From positions 1-64,000 of the IMG/VR virus record IMGVR_UViG_3300031758_008397: DNA of 64,000 nt; one strand, given 5' to 3'. Shown here one piece after another: positions 18,924 through 27,248 of this stretch (positions are counted from its first letter, which is position 1; each line of letters begins with the position of its first letter). The position numbers and the translations under genes were made by a program. Origin of the DNA: a virus. Below the pieces are notes generated by a model, which saw only the letters and a list, made by a program, of their open reading frames with translations, had not been told where the DNA came from and did no database searches.

Positions 18924-19489
18924 TGATTAAACAAGTTGAACAACTATTAGAATCTATAAAACAAATTAGATTAGCTAGTAATACTAAAGACAATGAAGAG
19001 TTTGTATTTAAACAATCTTTATTGTCTTCTCTAAGAACTAAAGCTAAAAGCTTAAGTAGTTTAATTGATATAACTTCAATAGATGAGAATATCTTTTTGG
19101 AGACGGTTAAACAAAGGTTTAATGTTGCAAGAAAGGCTGCAATAATTATTGTTAGTAAGAGTGATAAAGATGTTGGAGATTTAGTTGCTTTAGCAGAAGA
19201 TAAAGTAAATGAGGAGGGTGAAAAAGTGCAAGTATCTTATACTTATAATCAACTAACCCTTGAACAAATACTGTCTCTAAATCCAACTAATAGTAATCTT
19301 CAATCATTAATTAGAGAGTTAGACTATTTAAATAGCCTACTTCCTAAAGCCTTTACTAAAGAGTATATGTTAACTATTATTAAAGATAATAACTTAACTA
19401 ATATTAAAGATGTCATGAATTACTTTAAGACAACATACCCCAATCAATATGACAATAAGTTATTAGCATCTGTTGCTAAGTCTTTATAG
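18923..19489 (+). CDS. YqeY/GatB-tail-like protein
   Basis: A 188-residue helical protein. The C-terminal part resembles the YqeY domain: an ELDYLNSLLPKAFTKEYM stretch, then IKDVMNYFKTTYPNQYDNKLLASVAKSL, like the region of GatB that contacts tRNA. The N-terminal part has the LL.SLR.KAKSLSS pattern of YqeY helices, but with an insertion. It probably binds tRNA; an effect on tRNA charging is inference. One more translation-linked gene in this block. Confidence 0.55.
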   Translation: MIKQVEQLLESIKQIRLASNTKDNEEFVFKQSLLSSLRTKAKSLSSLIDITSIDENIFLETVKQRFNVARKAAIIIVSKSDKDVGDLVALAEDKVNEEGEKVQVSYTYNQLTLEQILSLNPTNSNLQSLIRELDYLNSLLPKAFTKEYMLTIIKDNNLTNIKDVMNYFKTTYPNQYDNKLLASVAKSL

Positions 19490-19497
19490 ACTACATA

Positions 19498-19506
19498 TTA
19501 AGTTTG
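19498..19506 (+). promoter_or_regulatory. TTAAGTTTG motif within an inverted repeat
   Basis: TTAAGTTTG lies in the arm ATTAAGTTTGT (19497-19507), which is inverted as ACAAACTTAAT at 19530-19540, just before the GIY-YIG gene. It could be a promoter element or operator, or the stem could terminate the upstream transcript. Confidence 0.45.
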
Positions 19507-19545
19507 TGTTTTAATAAAACATATTATATACAAACTTAATAAACA

Positions 19546-19866
19546 ATGAATAGAAGAATAAAATTAGTAGGTATATATTGTATTACTTGTATACCTACTA
19601 ATAAAAAATATATTGGCAGTTCTATTGATATGATGATTAGGTGGAATAGTCATTTAATCTCTTTATTAATTAATAAACACTCTAATAAAAAACTGCAAGC
19701 AGACTTTAACAAATATGGACTAATTAACTTTAGTTTTAATGTTTTAGTAATGGCTGAGAGAAATATAACAAAACAAAGACTGTTAATACTAGAACAGTTA
19801 GAAATTGATGCTGTTCCTAGAATGAATTTATATAACAATAAAAGAGCTATTGCAAAGCTAAAATGA
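19546..19866 (+). CDS. GIY-YIG endonuclease
   Basis: A 106-residue protein containing GIYCITCIPTNKKYIGSS (the GIY and YIG strands), the RW...H segment with the catalytic Arg, and a C-terminal Glu-containing helix. No intron core flanks it, so it appears free-standing. A perfect 12-bp hairpin (19564-19601) overlaps the GIY-YIG codons. Confidence 0.8.
   Translation: MNRRIKLVGIYCITCIPTNKKYIGSSIDMMIRWNSHLISLLINKHSNKKLQADFNKYGLINFSFNVLVMAERNITKQRLLILEQLEIDAVPRMNLYNNKRAIAKLK
19564..19601 (+). promoter_or_regulatory. 12-bp hairpin just inside the GIY-YIG gene
   Basis: TTAGTAGGTATA (19564-19575) and TATACCTACTAA (19590-19601) pair perfectly over a 14-base loop, beginning 18 bases after the start. 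Confidence 0.7.
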
Positions 19867-19867
19867 A

Positions 19868-20171
19868 TTGGACAATATACTAGTTTATAAAAGATCAATA
19901 AAATATGAAGAAGAATGTTATATTAAACTTAGTGCGTCAGACTTATTTTTTTAATATATGTACAAGATTATGATTTTTGGTAAAAATATTTACATCAATA
20001 GCAGTGTCTAAAGATTTTAGAATCTCTGGCCTACAAGATGTTCAATTCAATATTATTAAGTATAGTAAGATATCATATTTGGAGTTTAAAGAAATATACT
20101 TATCTTTAATACCCTATTTAAATAAATATATTTTAGAGTTATTTGAATTTACTTTATTTAGTTGGGAATAA
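19868..20171 (+). pseudogene. broken copy of the following gene
   Basis: Translation from TTG 19868 gives DNILVYKRSIKYEEECYIKL, ending at TAA after a run of T near 19950. Coding resumes in another frame, with a TGA just before FLVKIFTS and then SKDFRISGLQDVQFN to a FSWE ending at 20171. The order and wording match the gene at 20143-20499 (NNILAYK..., IKDVSVCG..DVNFN, IFSWD). At least one frameshift and one stop would be needed to repair it. A decayed tandem duplicate or an assembly error are both possible. Confidence 0.5.
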
Positions 20172-20499
20172 TATTTTGGCTTATAAATTATATTCAAGAA
20201 AAAGCTTAATAAATACACAACCTCTATTTTATTTAAAGAGTGATAACCCTCTACATAAATATAGAAGAAGTATATTTATAAATGATTTATCCTTTATAAA
20301 AGATGTAAGTGTATGTGGAAGAACAATTGATGTTAACTTTAATCTATATACTTCTGTTAATTATGATGTAGTTCATTCAACATATATTAAATTAATAAAG
20401 TATTTAAATGATTATATTAATAACGTTAAATTATATACTTATAAAGAGACTGAAGAGCTTGTAGCTGATTTAGAGCTAATAATATTTAGTTGGGATTAA
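20143..20499 (+). CDS. hypothetical protein, intact member of a tandem pair
   Basis: A protein of about 110-118 residues; there is no ATG and the start is probably TTG (20143 or 20176). It ends FSWD, like the preceding broken copy. The protein is rich in Tyr and Ile and no family is recognised. Confidence 0.5.
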   Translation: MNLLYLVGNNILAYKLYSRKSLINTQPLFYLKSDNPLHKYRRSIFINDLSFIKDVSVCGRTIDVNFNLYTSVNYDVVHSTYIKLIKYLNDYINNVKLYTYKETEELVADLELIIFSWD

Positions 20500-20515
20500 G
20501 TTTGTGTTAAGTTTG
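20496..20515 (+). promoter_or_regulatory. two copies of TTAAGTTTG before the XRE-like gene
   Basis: TTAAGTTTG occurs at 20496-20504 and again at 20507-20515, 11 bases apart, about one helical turn. This is suggestive of a binding site for a protein or of overlapping promoters. Confidence 0.45.
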
Positions 20516-20555
20516 AAAACTTTAAGTATAAAAATATGACAAAAAATATGTAATT

Positions 20556-20900
20556 ATGATTAATTATCCTAGAAATGTTGTTGAGTTCAAATCTCTGAGA
20601 AAGGATTTATTAAGAGGTAATCTTAATAAACAAGATGTAAAGACTGCTGAAACTTATATAACCCACTGGCAGGTTGTTGTTGGTAGTTATAATTTGCAAG
20701 TGTTGGTAAAAATTAGTGGCAAAAGTCAAAAAGATATTTCAAATGATTTAGGTATTAAACCTAGACAACTAAATGAAATGCTTAGTGGTTTGAATGGTAT
20801 TACTCCTCATAAGAGGTTATTAGCAAATTACTTTAATGTAAGTGAGGAATTGTTTAATGATTATAGACAAATTGGGAAAACCAGTACAAACAAACAATAG
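20556..20900 (+). CDS. XRE-like helix-turn-helix regulator
   Basis: A 114-residue protein whose C-terminal half reads as an HTH of the XRE/antitoxin type: KISGKSQKDISNDLGIKPRQLNEMLSG followed by a conserved-looking NYFNVSEELF helix. It could act on the duplicated motif just upstream, or be an antitoxin-like regulator; no toxin is recognised beside it. A 10-bp hairpin lies 50 bases after the start. Confidence 0.6.
   Translation: MINYPRNVVEFKSLRKDLLRGNLNKQDVKTAETYITHWQVVVGSYNLQVLVKISGKSQKDISNDLGIKPRQLNEMLSGLNGITPHKRLLANYFNVSEELFNDYRQIGKTSTNKQ
20606..20630 (+). promoter_or_regulatory. 10-bp hairpin inside the XRE-like gene start
   Basis: TTTATTAAGA (20606-20615) pairs perfectly with TCTTAATAAA (20621-20630), with a 5-base loop. 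Confidence 0.6.
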
Positions 20901-21132
20901 AATAGCAATTGCTGAGCTAAAACTAAATGATCAATTAGTTAAATCAGCTCATTTAGTTTTTGCTACAGTTATAAAAGTATTTATTGATTATTTAATCATT
21001 AGATATGATAATAATATGATAGATGATAATTTTATTTCTGAGGAGTTTATTATTATATCAACTCCAGAAGAAAAGATTACTTATATAGGTTCTAGTTTAG
21101 AAATGCCTCTTGGATATTCAAATGTCAGATAA
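20857..21132 (+). CDS. hypothetical protein
   Basis: A 91-residue protein from ATG 20857 (GTG 20842 is in frame), overlapping the end of the XRE-like gene. Acidic C-terminus; no family is recognised. A 12-bp hairpin lies at 20919-20960. Confidence 0.5.
   Translation: MIIDKLGKPVQTNNRIAIAELKLNDQLVKSAHLVFATVIKVFIDYLIIRYDNNMIDDNFISEEFIIISTPEEKITYIGSSLEMPLGYSNVR
20919..20960 (+). promoter_or_regulatory. 12-bp hairpin inside a gene start
   Basis: AAAACTAAATGA (20919-20930) pairs perfectly with TCATTTAGTTTT (20949-20960) across an 18-base loop, just past the stop of the upstream gene at 20900. Confidence 0.65.
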
Positions 21133-21376
21133 AATTCCTCTTATACATTTAGATGAAGATAAAAATAAACTCAGTATTTATGTCTCAGAAGAAAACATAA
21201 ATACTGAGTCCAATTGGAGAAATACCGTCTCTCATCATATGTTAGACTTCTTAAAATCTAATTCAACTGGAATCTGCCAAGTCAAAATTAAAATTGATGA
21301 TTATAAACCTTTTTTAGTTGATTTGTTGGATTATTTTGATTTTGCCTTTCCAAAAAGAATCTATATTAGATATTAA
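21110..21376 (+). CDS. hypothetical protein
   Basis: An 88-residue protein (ATG 21122 is an alternative start). It overlaps the preceding gene and ends by overlapping the last bases of a convergent minus-strand gene. Contains a perfect 15-bp hairpin near its start. Function unknown. Confidence 0.5.
   Translation: MDIQMSDKIPLIHLDEDKNKLSIYVSEENINTESNWRNTVSHHMLDFLKSNSTGICQVKIKIDDYKPFLVDLLDYFDFAFPKRIYIRY
21169..21209 (+). promoter_or_regulatory. 15-bp hairpin inside a gene start
   Basis: ACTCAGTATTTATGT (21169-21183) pairs perfectly with ACATAAATACTGAGT (21195-21209), loop 11 bases. It encodes the SIYVSEENINTES part of the protein. Confidence 0.8.
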
Positions 21377-22098
21377 ATATAAGTTATTTCTATTGTAAAG
21401 TTTAGATTTAAAGAGCTTGATGTTGATAAGACTTCAAGAACTAACTGCTCTCCAACTACCGTTGAAAAGGAACTAATGATGTTAGTTGATCTAGTAGTTG
21501 ACACGTTGAATGTTGTACTATTAGCTAAAGTTGCTCCTAAAGCATCTTGTTTAACTAATCTAACAGTTGCTGAACCACTAGTATTATTTAAATATAACTT
21601 AGTAATATTATATGCTTTAGTTATATAGTTTTCTAATACATATACTTTTACAGTTGGTATTTCAATAGATCCAATTATAGAATCTAAAGAGCTATTAACA
21701 CTAGAAGATATATTAATACTAGTGGTGTTATCAGTTACTACTATTCCAGAACTACCTGTTATTGTCTTTAAGGCGACATTAGGATTAGCAAAGGAATTAA
21801 GTAAAGAAACACCAGAACCTACATTAGTAATATTCAAATTATTATTAATAGTTATAGTATCTGAATTAACTGTAAATGTAGTTGCTGTTCCAGGAAGTAG
21901 GGTTTTTAATCTTAACTCTGCTCCTGTTATGCTGCCTATAGTAGAGCCACCTCCTAAGTTAGCTACTGTAATACCAATGGGTAGTTGATCTACTGTTGCT
22001 TTTTCTGTAACTCCTGAGACTGTATTAACTACTGCTAATAAACTGGCATTAGTTACAGAAGATGCAGGAGGTAATTGAGATATTTTCTTTGAAGCCAT
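21373..22098 (-). CDS. phage structural (fibre-like) protein
   Basis: A 241-residue protein beginning ASKKISQLPPASSVTNASLLAVVN, a common opening of phage fibre and decoration proteins that list test values and then beta-rich repeats. The rest is Ser-, Thr- and Asn-rich with alternating hydrophobic residues, as in fibres. It is transcribed away from 22194, so the 95-base gap holds divergent promoters. Confidence 0.6.
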   Translation of the reverse strand: MASKKISQLPPASSVTNASLLAVVNTVSGVTEKATVDQLPIGITVANLGGGSTIGSITGAELRLKTLLPGTATTFTVNSDTITINNNLNITNVGSGVSLLNSFANPNVALKTITGSSGIVVTDNTTSINISSSVNSSLDSIIGSIEIPTVKVYVLENYITKAYNITKLYLNNTSGSATVRLVKQDALGATLANSTTFNVSTTRSTNIISSFSTVVGEQLVLEVLSTSSSLNLNFTIEITYI

Positions 22099-22193
22099 AT
22101 ATTTGTAATAATTTTATAAGTTGAAATAATAATAATATTATATATAGGATATTAAGTATGTAATTAAGATAAAAAAATGTATTCAGGCTATTT

Positions 22194-22769
22194 ATGCAAG
22201 ACAATAATAAGGGTATTAATAAGGTTTCAGATTCATATGTATGTGGTGTATTTACAAGTTGGTCATATGTTAAAGTAGTTGATAATAAGAAAATGATCAC
22301 ACTGCACTTTGCAATTAATAGGTTTGTGGGGGAAGATACAGTTCATTATGATTTACCATCTAATAACTTAGATAAAAATCATAAGAAAAGAGTTGCTCTA
22401 TACTTAGAGTTAGAACTTGAAGATATGCCCTCAGATATGGATAACTTAAGTAACTTTAAATTTGTGGATAAAAGATTTAATAATATAACTCATAAAAAAA
22501 GTGAATATGTATTAGCCATATCTTATACAACCAAACCAGTTGCAGTTACCTCTAGAACTAAAGAAGGAAAGCCTAATATTGAATGTTATTATTTTTCTAT
22601 GGGGGCAGATAGTATTATTAGTATTAGTGAAGAAGGTAATTATCTATGGACGGAAGATAATCAAAATACTAGAAAAATTGATATAGATAAAGCAGTTGAC
22701 ATTATTAGTAATAATATTGTTAAAGTGCCTGATCATATTAGTAATAGAAGCACTGCATTTTTAATATAA
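22194..22769 (+). CDS. hypothetical protein
   Basis: A 191-residue protein of unknown family. It opens the block that leads to the MoxR and VWA genes. Confidence 0.55.
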   Translation: MQDNNKGINKVSDSYVCGVFTSWSYVKVVDNKKMITLHFAINRFVGEDTVHYDLPSNNLDKNHKKRVALYLELELEDMPSDMDNLSNFKFVDKRFNNITHKKSEYVLAISYTTKPVAVTSRTKEGKPNIECYYFSMGADSIISISEEGNYLWTEDNQNTRKIDIDKAVDIISNNIVKVPDHISNRSTAFLI

Positions 22770-22782
22770 CATAACTGCTTTA

Positions 22783-23328
22783 ATGAATGTATTTCAGAAT
22801 AATTGTTTGAGGTTAGTAGGTGGAGAATATCCAATTAAACTATATAAACCAATAAAACAAACTATAAAATCTCATTATGATATTAATGAGCCTATAACAT
22901 TATATGGAAAAAATGGAAGTAGGTTAGATTTGGAAAAGTCAGTTCAAGAATTTTATCTATTCAATTCTTTATGTCTGTCTTATAAGAATATAAATAAAAC
23001 AACCCTTTATACAAAAGAAGAAGTGTCTTTACTATTTTTAGAAATAGTAGGCAGACTTACAAAATATTTAAAGTTTTATTATACTCTTATAAACTATAAC
23101 TTACCTGATAAAGTATTGATAAAAGATATTATTTTATCTGAGCTTTTAATTATGTTTGATATATCTTTAGATGATTTAATTAAGGATGATCTTATATATT
23201 ATGAGACAGGTTCCTGGAAGTTAAAAGGGCAAAAATCTCTTTTAATATTTTTTAAATATATAAATTACTTAGATCTACTTATAGTAGATGCTAAACAACA
23301 AATTCAAGATAGTTTTTCAATAATATAA
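22783..23328 (+). CDS. hypothetical protein
   Basis: A 181-residue protein rich in Leu, Ile and Lys, mostly helical. It ends one base before the MoxR-type ATPase gene, so it is probably part of the same operon. Not recognised. Confidence 0.55.
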   Translation: MNVFQNNCLRLVGGEYPIKLYKPIKQTIKSHYDINEPITLYGKNGSRLDLEKSVQEFYLFNSLCLSYKNINKTTLYTKEEVSLLFLEIVGRLTKYLKFYYTLINYNLPDKVLIKDIILSELLIMFDISLDDLIKDDLIYYETGSWKLKGQKSLLIFFKYINYLDLLIVDAKQQIQDSFSII

Positions 23329-23329
23329 T

Positions 23330-24610
23330 ATGGCATCAAATAATCTGTTAAATTTTAATGGTGGTTCTATTACCTTGGGACAAGTTCCTAAAGCTATAGA
23401 GTTTATGGAAGTAACTAAAAGAAGTTTGTTACTTCAGTCTGCTCCTGGTTATGGTAAGTCTGCAATGGTTTATCAATATGGAGAACAAAAAGGTTACAAA
23501 GTCTTTGCATTTACAGGTGGATTGATTACAAGATCAAATATTTATGGAGTTGATTTTATTGACTCTGATAGAAATAGATGCACCCATTATCCAGCAGAAT
23601 GGTTCTCAGAAGCAATGGATTCTAAGAATAAATCAATCCTGTTTTTAGACGACTTTGGTAATGCTTCACCACAGGAGATGATGGTTCTCCAACAAATCCT
23701 GGGGGATAGAAAACTAGGTAACTATGATCTTCCAGTAGAAAAATTTCTTATTATTGGTGCAACTAATAGACAGAATGACAGAGCTAATGTTTATAATATT
23801 AGCTCTGCTATTCTTAATAGATGTTGTGTTTTAAATGTTAGATTAGATGCTAATGAATTTCTAATACATGCTAAACAAAAGTTTCATCCATCTGTTTATG
23901 CCTTTCTTGAAGCTAGAAAGTATGCAATTACTAATGATGAAGAATATATACAAGAAAACCAATTACCTAAAGATTTATTAGGTTTTTATTCAGCTAATAG
24001 TTCTTCTAATTCTATTAGACCCTCTCCTAGAACTTGGGAGGGTGTTAGTCATATGCTGTATAGACAACAAAGTAATGTCTTAAGTGATGATTATATTGGT
24101 GTTTTTAGTAGTGCTGTAAGTGGTTTAGTAGGTAAAGAAATTACACCTATGTTTATGAAATCACTGAAGGGAACTTTGAATATTCCATCAACTGAGACTT
24201 TAATACAAAATTGTAATGATAGTTTTGACTATGCAACTATTATTAGTTCTGATAATGAAGCTATTAGTACTGTCTTATCTACTCTCTATCAGGAGATTGG
24301 AAAAGAAGTTATTAAATATCAAGAAGCTTTAAGTAAAGGTCAAGTTGAAAAGGTTGCAGCGCCTAATAGTCAAAGATCTATGTATGTATATGAACCTCTA
24401 AATAACTTAGCAAAAGTTATAAATAAACTTGGAAACACCAAATTTAAATCAATAAATGCTAATGTTTTAGTTGCTGATACGTGGGATTTAATTATTAGTA
24501 ATAAGAGTGATATAGCTAAGTATACATGCTTAGTTGACACCATTTTTCATCTACCTTTCTTAAAAGAAAGAATGAAGTTAAAGAGTAGTATAATTAATAG
24601 CCTATCATAA
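23330..24610 (+). CDS. MoxR-type AAA+ ATPase
   Basis: A 426-residue protein. Walker A is APGYGKSA (residues 38-45) and Walker B is ILFLDDFGN (about 101-109), with sensor motif IIGATNRQND and an arginine-containing AILNRC segment. MoxR ATPases usually act with a VWA-domain protein to remodel or activate a target. The next gene, overlapping at TAATGA, encodes exactly such a partner. The target is unknown. Confidence 0.85.
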   Translation: MASNNLLNFNGGSITLGQVPKAIEFMEVTKRSLLLQSAPGYGKSAMVYQYGEQKGYKVFAFTGGLITRSNIYGVDFIDSDRNRCTHYPAEWFSEAMDSKNKSILFLDDFGNASPQEMMVLQQILGDRKLGNYDLPVEKFLIIGATNRQNDRANVYNISSAILNRCCVLNVRLDANEFLIHAKQKFHPSVYAFLEARKYAITNDEEYIQENQLPKDLLGFYSANSSSNSIRPSPRTWEGVSHMLYRQQSNVLSDDYIGVFSSAVSGLVGKEITPMFMKSLKGTLNIPSTETLIQNCNDSFDYATIISSDNEAISTVLSTLYQEIGKEVIKYQEALSKGQVEKVAAPNSQRSMYVYEPLNNLAKVINKLGNTKFKSINANVLVADTWDLIISNKSDIAKYTCLVDTIFHLPFLKERMKLKSSIINSLS

Positions 24611-26022
24611 TGACACCCCTATCTTTTAACTTAAGAAGTGTAGATAATATATGTTTTTTGATCAATAACTATGAACCCTTTTTTTGCTACTTACTAAGTG
24701 GCATAAAAATTGAGTTTGGAAATTATGAAGACTTTGAATATATGGCTTGCACTTCTTCTTCTATCTCCATACAAGAGAAATTTATTGAAGAGGTGCAAAA
24801 AGATAAAAGTAAGTTAGATGAGTTTATTTTTATCTTTTTGCATGAGATATATCATATATATCTTCATCATAATTGGAGATATGGTTTTAATAATGATGCT
24901 CTATATTCTAAGTATAGAAATAGGCCTAATTTACCAAAATTAGTAAACTATGTTTTAGATGCAATTATTAATACTAATCTAATAAATGCTGGTTATTCTT
25001 TTGGCAGCTTAGAACCAACAGTATTAAACAATTTATTACCCCCAGATCATCCAAAATTAAATATTAATAGTTGGACTGAAGATGAATTATTACTTGAGGT
25101 ATTGTCAAAATCTACTTCAAATAATAATGATTCTGGTGGGGCTGGTGCTGGCGGAGAACTAAGTGATAACTGTATTAAACTTCCTAGTGGTAAAACAATT
25201 GATCTTGATAATATTGATTGTGATTTAATACTGTCAAAAGATACTTCAGAAGCATTAGAAGCTGTTGAAGCTATACAAGAGATTGCTAAGAAAGCTGCAA
25301 ATAATCTAAGAAGTAGAGGTAAAAATCCAGGAAGTTTATCCTCTGGTATAATTCCCCCTGAGTTTGAAGAAACTAAATCTTCAAATATATCTTGGGAAGA
25401 TAGATTAAAACAGATTGCAATATCATCAGTTAATGATAGAGTTATAACTAATTACGACAGTCTTATACAAGATAACTTTTATGCTTATGATTTAGGCTTA
25501 AGTTCTTTTACTAGATGTCCTATTGAATATTCATATAAGCCTCTACCAAAACCAAATACTGTAGTTGTATATATAGATCTATCTGGTTCTATTTTCTCTT
25601 GCACTGAGACTTTATCTAAGTTCTTATTTCAAATAACAGAGATATCAAAGTATGTAGGTAATTTATTACTTATCACATTTGATGTGGGTATGACTGGTTG
25701 TCATTTGTTTGATATAAATGAGTTAGATAAACCTCTTGGTGATCTTCTAATAGAAGAAAAGAGTAAGTATTTAATTGGCGGCGGTGGTACTGATGTAATA
25801 CCTCTATTTGAAGAGTTTTTTAATAGCTATTCTAACTATGATATAGAAATTAATGTAGATAATATATCTATGTTGATTGTTCTAACTGATCTGTGGTTAG
25901 AGGCTGTTGATAAAAGATTAGAACCTGTCAATAGTAAGGGTTTTATTCCAACTCTATGGGTTGTACCAGAAGATCATTGTTCAAGTACTGTTAATTTTGG
26001 AGAAATTTTGTTAGTAAAATGA
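24610..26022 (+). CDS. DUF2201-like metallopeptidase/VWA protein
   Basis: A 470-residue protein. Residues 78-82 have HExxH (LHEIYHIYLHH), as in the DUF2201 putative metallopeptidase family. A linker rich in Gly and Ser follows near 175, and the C-terminal VWA-like domain has the metal site DLSGS (VVYIDLSGSI). It forms a unit with the MoxR ATPase. Whether it cleaves protein is unknown. Its TGA overlaps the ATG of the lipoprotein gene. Confidence 0.75.
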   Translation: MTPLSFNLRSVDNICFLINNYEPFFCYLLSGIKIEFGNYEDFEYMACTSSSISIQEKFIEEVQKDKSKLDEFIFIFLHEIYHIYLHHNWRYGFNNDALYSKYRNRPNLPKLVNYVLDAIINTNLINAGYSFGSLEPTVLNNLLPPDHPKLNINSWTEDELLLEVLSKSTSNNNDSGGAGAGGELSDNCIKLPSGKTIDLDNIDCDLILSKDTSEALEAVEAIQEIAKKAANNLRSRGKNPGSLSSGIIPPEFEETKSSNISWEDRLKQIAISSVNDRVITNYDSLIQDNFYAYDLGLSSFTRCPIEYSYKPLPKPNTVVVYIDLSGSIFSCTETLSKFLFQITEISKYVGNLLLITFDVGMTGCHLFDINELDKPLGDLLIEEKSKYLIGGGGTDVIPLFEEFFNSYSNYDIEINVDNISMLIVLTDLWLEAVDKRLEPVNSKGFIPTLWVVPEDHCSSTVNFGEILLVK

Positions 26023-26192
26023 ATAAAAAATATTTGATTCTTTTGTCATTTGTTGGATGTTTATTTATTGGATCTTTAGGTAGTTGTGCAATAAGTACCA
26101 CTCCTGTTCCTACTTCTACTCCTACTGTATTTGAGCCTCCTTTAGATAATCCAGCACCAGCTCCACAAAAATTAATTAAGAAGCCTATATAG
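26019..26192 (+). CDS. small proline-rich lipoprotein (Rz1/spanin-like)
   Basis: A 57-residue protein with a basic N-terminus, hydrophobic segment, lipobox SLGSC (Cys near residue 23) and a mature part rich in Pro and Thr. This resembles the outer-membrane spanin Rz1. It starts within the stop of the upstream VWA gene (ATGA). No inner-membrane partner gene is evident. It suggests a host with an outer membrane. Confidence 0.55.
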   Translation: MNKKYLILLSFVGCLFIGSLGSCAISTTPVPTSTPTVFEPPLDNPAPAPQKLIKKPI

Positions 26193-26207
26193 AGATTTTA
26201 TAGCACA

Positions 26208-26276
26208 TTTATTAAGGCCATATGATATATAATTGTATTTACAAAATATATAAATATATCATATGGCCTTAATAAA
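26208..26276. repeat. perfect 23-bp inverted repeat over a fibre-gene start
   Basis: The arm at 26208-26230 is the exact reverse complement of 26254-26276, with a 23-base spacer. The right arm contains the start codon (26263) and the first codons of the collar-domain gene, ATG GCC TTA ATA. So a mirror copy of that gene start points the other way and soon meets a stop. It could form a hairpin hiding the start, end transcription, or be a crossover site for inversion. Confidence 0.85.
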
Positions 26277-27165
26277 AATCTCAACTAAAGGTACAAACTT
26301 AACCTGTGATGAGTTAGATAATAACTTTGACTTTGTACTTGACTTAGCAAATGCAGTTGGTGAATTAAACTGTGCAAAGATTAATCAACTATCTTTATCA
26401 ACTTGCTTGTTACTTAATCAAGTAATAATTGATTTACAAGCAGACATTGATAATGTTGAGACAGCTATTGGAGAAGTGGCTCAAGATTTAATTGATGTTC
26501 AAACTACATTACAAGGAAATATAAATTCTTTAACTACTTTAATTAATAATCAAAATACTACTATAGCTGATTTAAACACTCAAATTGCAACTTTGATAGG
26601 AGGTTTCAATAGTTTAAGCGGTACAGTTGCTTCTTTTAATAGCAGATTATTATCTGTTGAAGGAAGACTAACTACTTTAGAAGAAGCTATTGCTAGTGGT
26701 ATTATTGTTGTTTGGGTAGGTCTTATTGCAAATATTCCTGTTGGTTGGCAACTTACAGATGGTACAAATGGTACACCTGATTTAAGAAATAGATTTATCA
26801 TTGGTGCAGGTTCTACTTATGCTGTTAATGCTATTGGTGGTTCTGGTAATCATACTCATACTATTACTGGAACAACTGGTGGTACAGCTTTAACTATTAA
26901 TCAAATGCCTGCTCATACTCATCCATTAAATGATCCAGGACATTATCACTTTCAAAATGCAGGAGATAATAATAGACCAGGCCCTTATTATGAAAATAGT
27001 AATAATGGAAATGAAGGTCCCATTAATACAAATAGTGCATTTACTAATATTACTATTGGTTCAACAGGTGCTAATGAAGCACATACTCATACATATAGTG
27101 CAACTACTGCAACTACTACTAATTTACCTCCTTATTATGCTCTTGCTTATATTATGAAAGTATAG
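26263..27165 (+). CDS. tail fibre protein with phage collar domain
   Basis: A 300-residue protein. The N-terminal half is a predicted coiled coil (repeats of ... LQGNINSLTTLINN). From about residue 155 it follows the phage tail collar/microcystin-dependent type: GWQLTDGTNGTPDLRNRFIIGAGS, then NHTHTITGTT, QMPAHTHPL and LPPYYALAYIMKV. It probably makes the tip of a fibre. Plus strand, unlike the following structural genes. Confidence 0.8.
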   Translation: MALIKISTKGTNLTCDELDNNFDFVLDLANAVGELNCAKINQLSLSTCLLLNQVIIDLQADIDNVETAIGEVAQDLIDVQTTLQGNINSLTTLINNQNTTIADLNTQIATLIGGFNSLSGTVASFNSRLLSVEGRLTTLEEAIASGIIVVWVGLIANIPVGWQLTDGTNGTPDLRNRFIIGAGSTYAVNAIGGSGNHTHTITGTTGGTALTINQMPAHTHPLNDPGHYHFQNAGDNNRPGPYYENSNNGNEGPINTNSAFTNITIGSTGANEAHTHTYSATTATTTNLPPYYALAYIMKV

Positions 27166-27176
27166 TTATTTATAAT

Positions 27177-27248
27177 TACAAAATAAACATTAAAAAACAA
27201 CTTAGCTATTAATTAATAGCTAAGTTGTTTTTTAATGTTTATTTTGTA
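27177..27248. terminator. 72-bp perfect palindrome, bidirectional terminator
   Basis: A perfect palindrome centred at 27212/27213, every base from 27177 to 27248 paired, with A/T runs at both ends (AAAAAAC and GTTTTTT). It lies between a plus-strand gene (ends 27165) and a minus-strand gene (ends 27232), and the last codons of the latter are in its right arm. This is a two-way terminator. Confidence 0.88.

Noticed and set aside
20580-20605. tRNA-like T arm (GAGTTCAAATCTC)
   Set aside because: It lies within the XRE-like coding sequence, and no acceptor or anticodon arm surrounds it.
26930-27157. Hydrophobic open frame inside the collar gene
   Set aside because: It is a different frame of the well-supported fibre gene, and its Ile/Leu repeats come from the His/Thr-rich coding strand.
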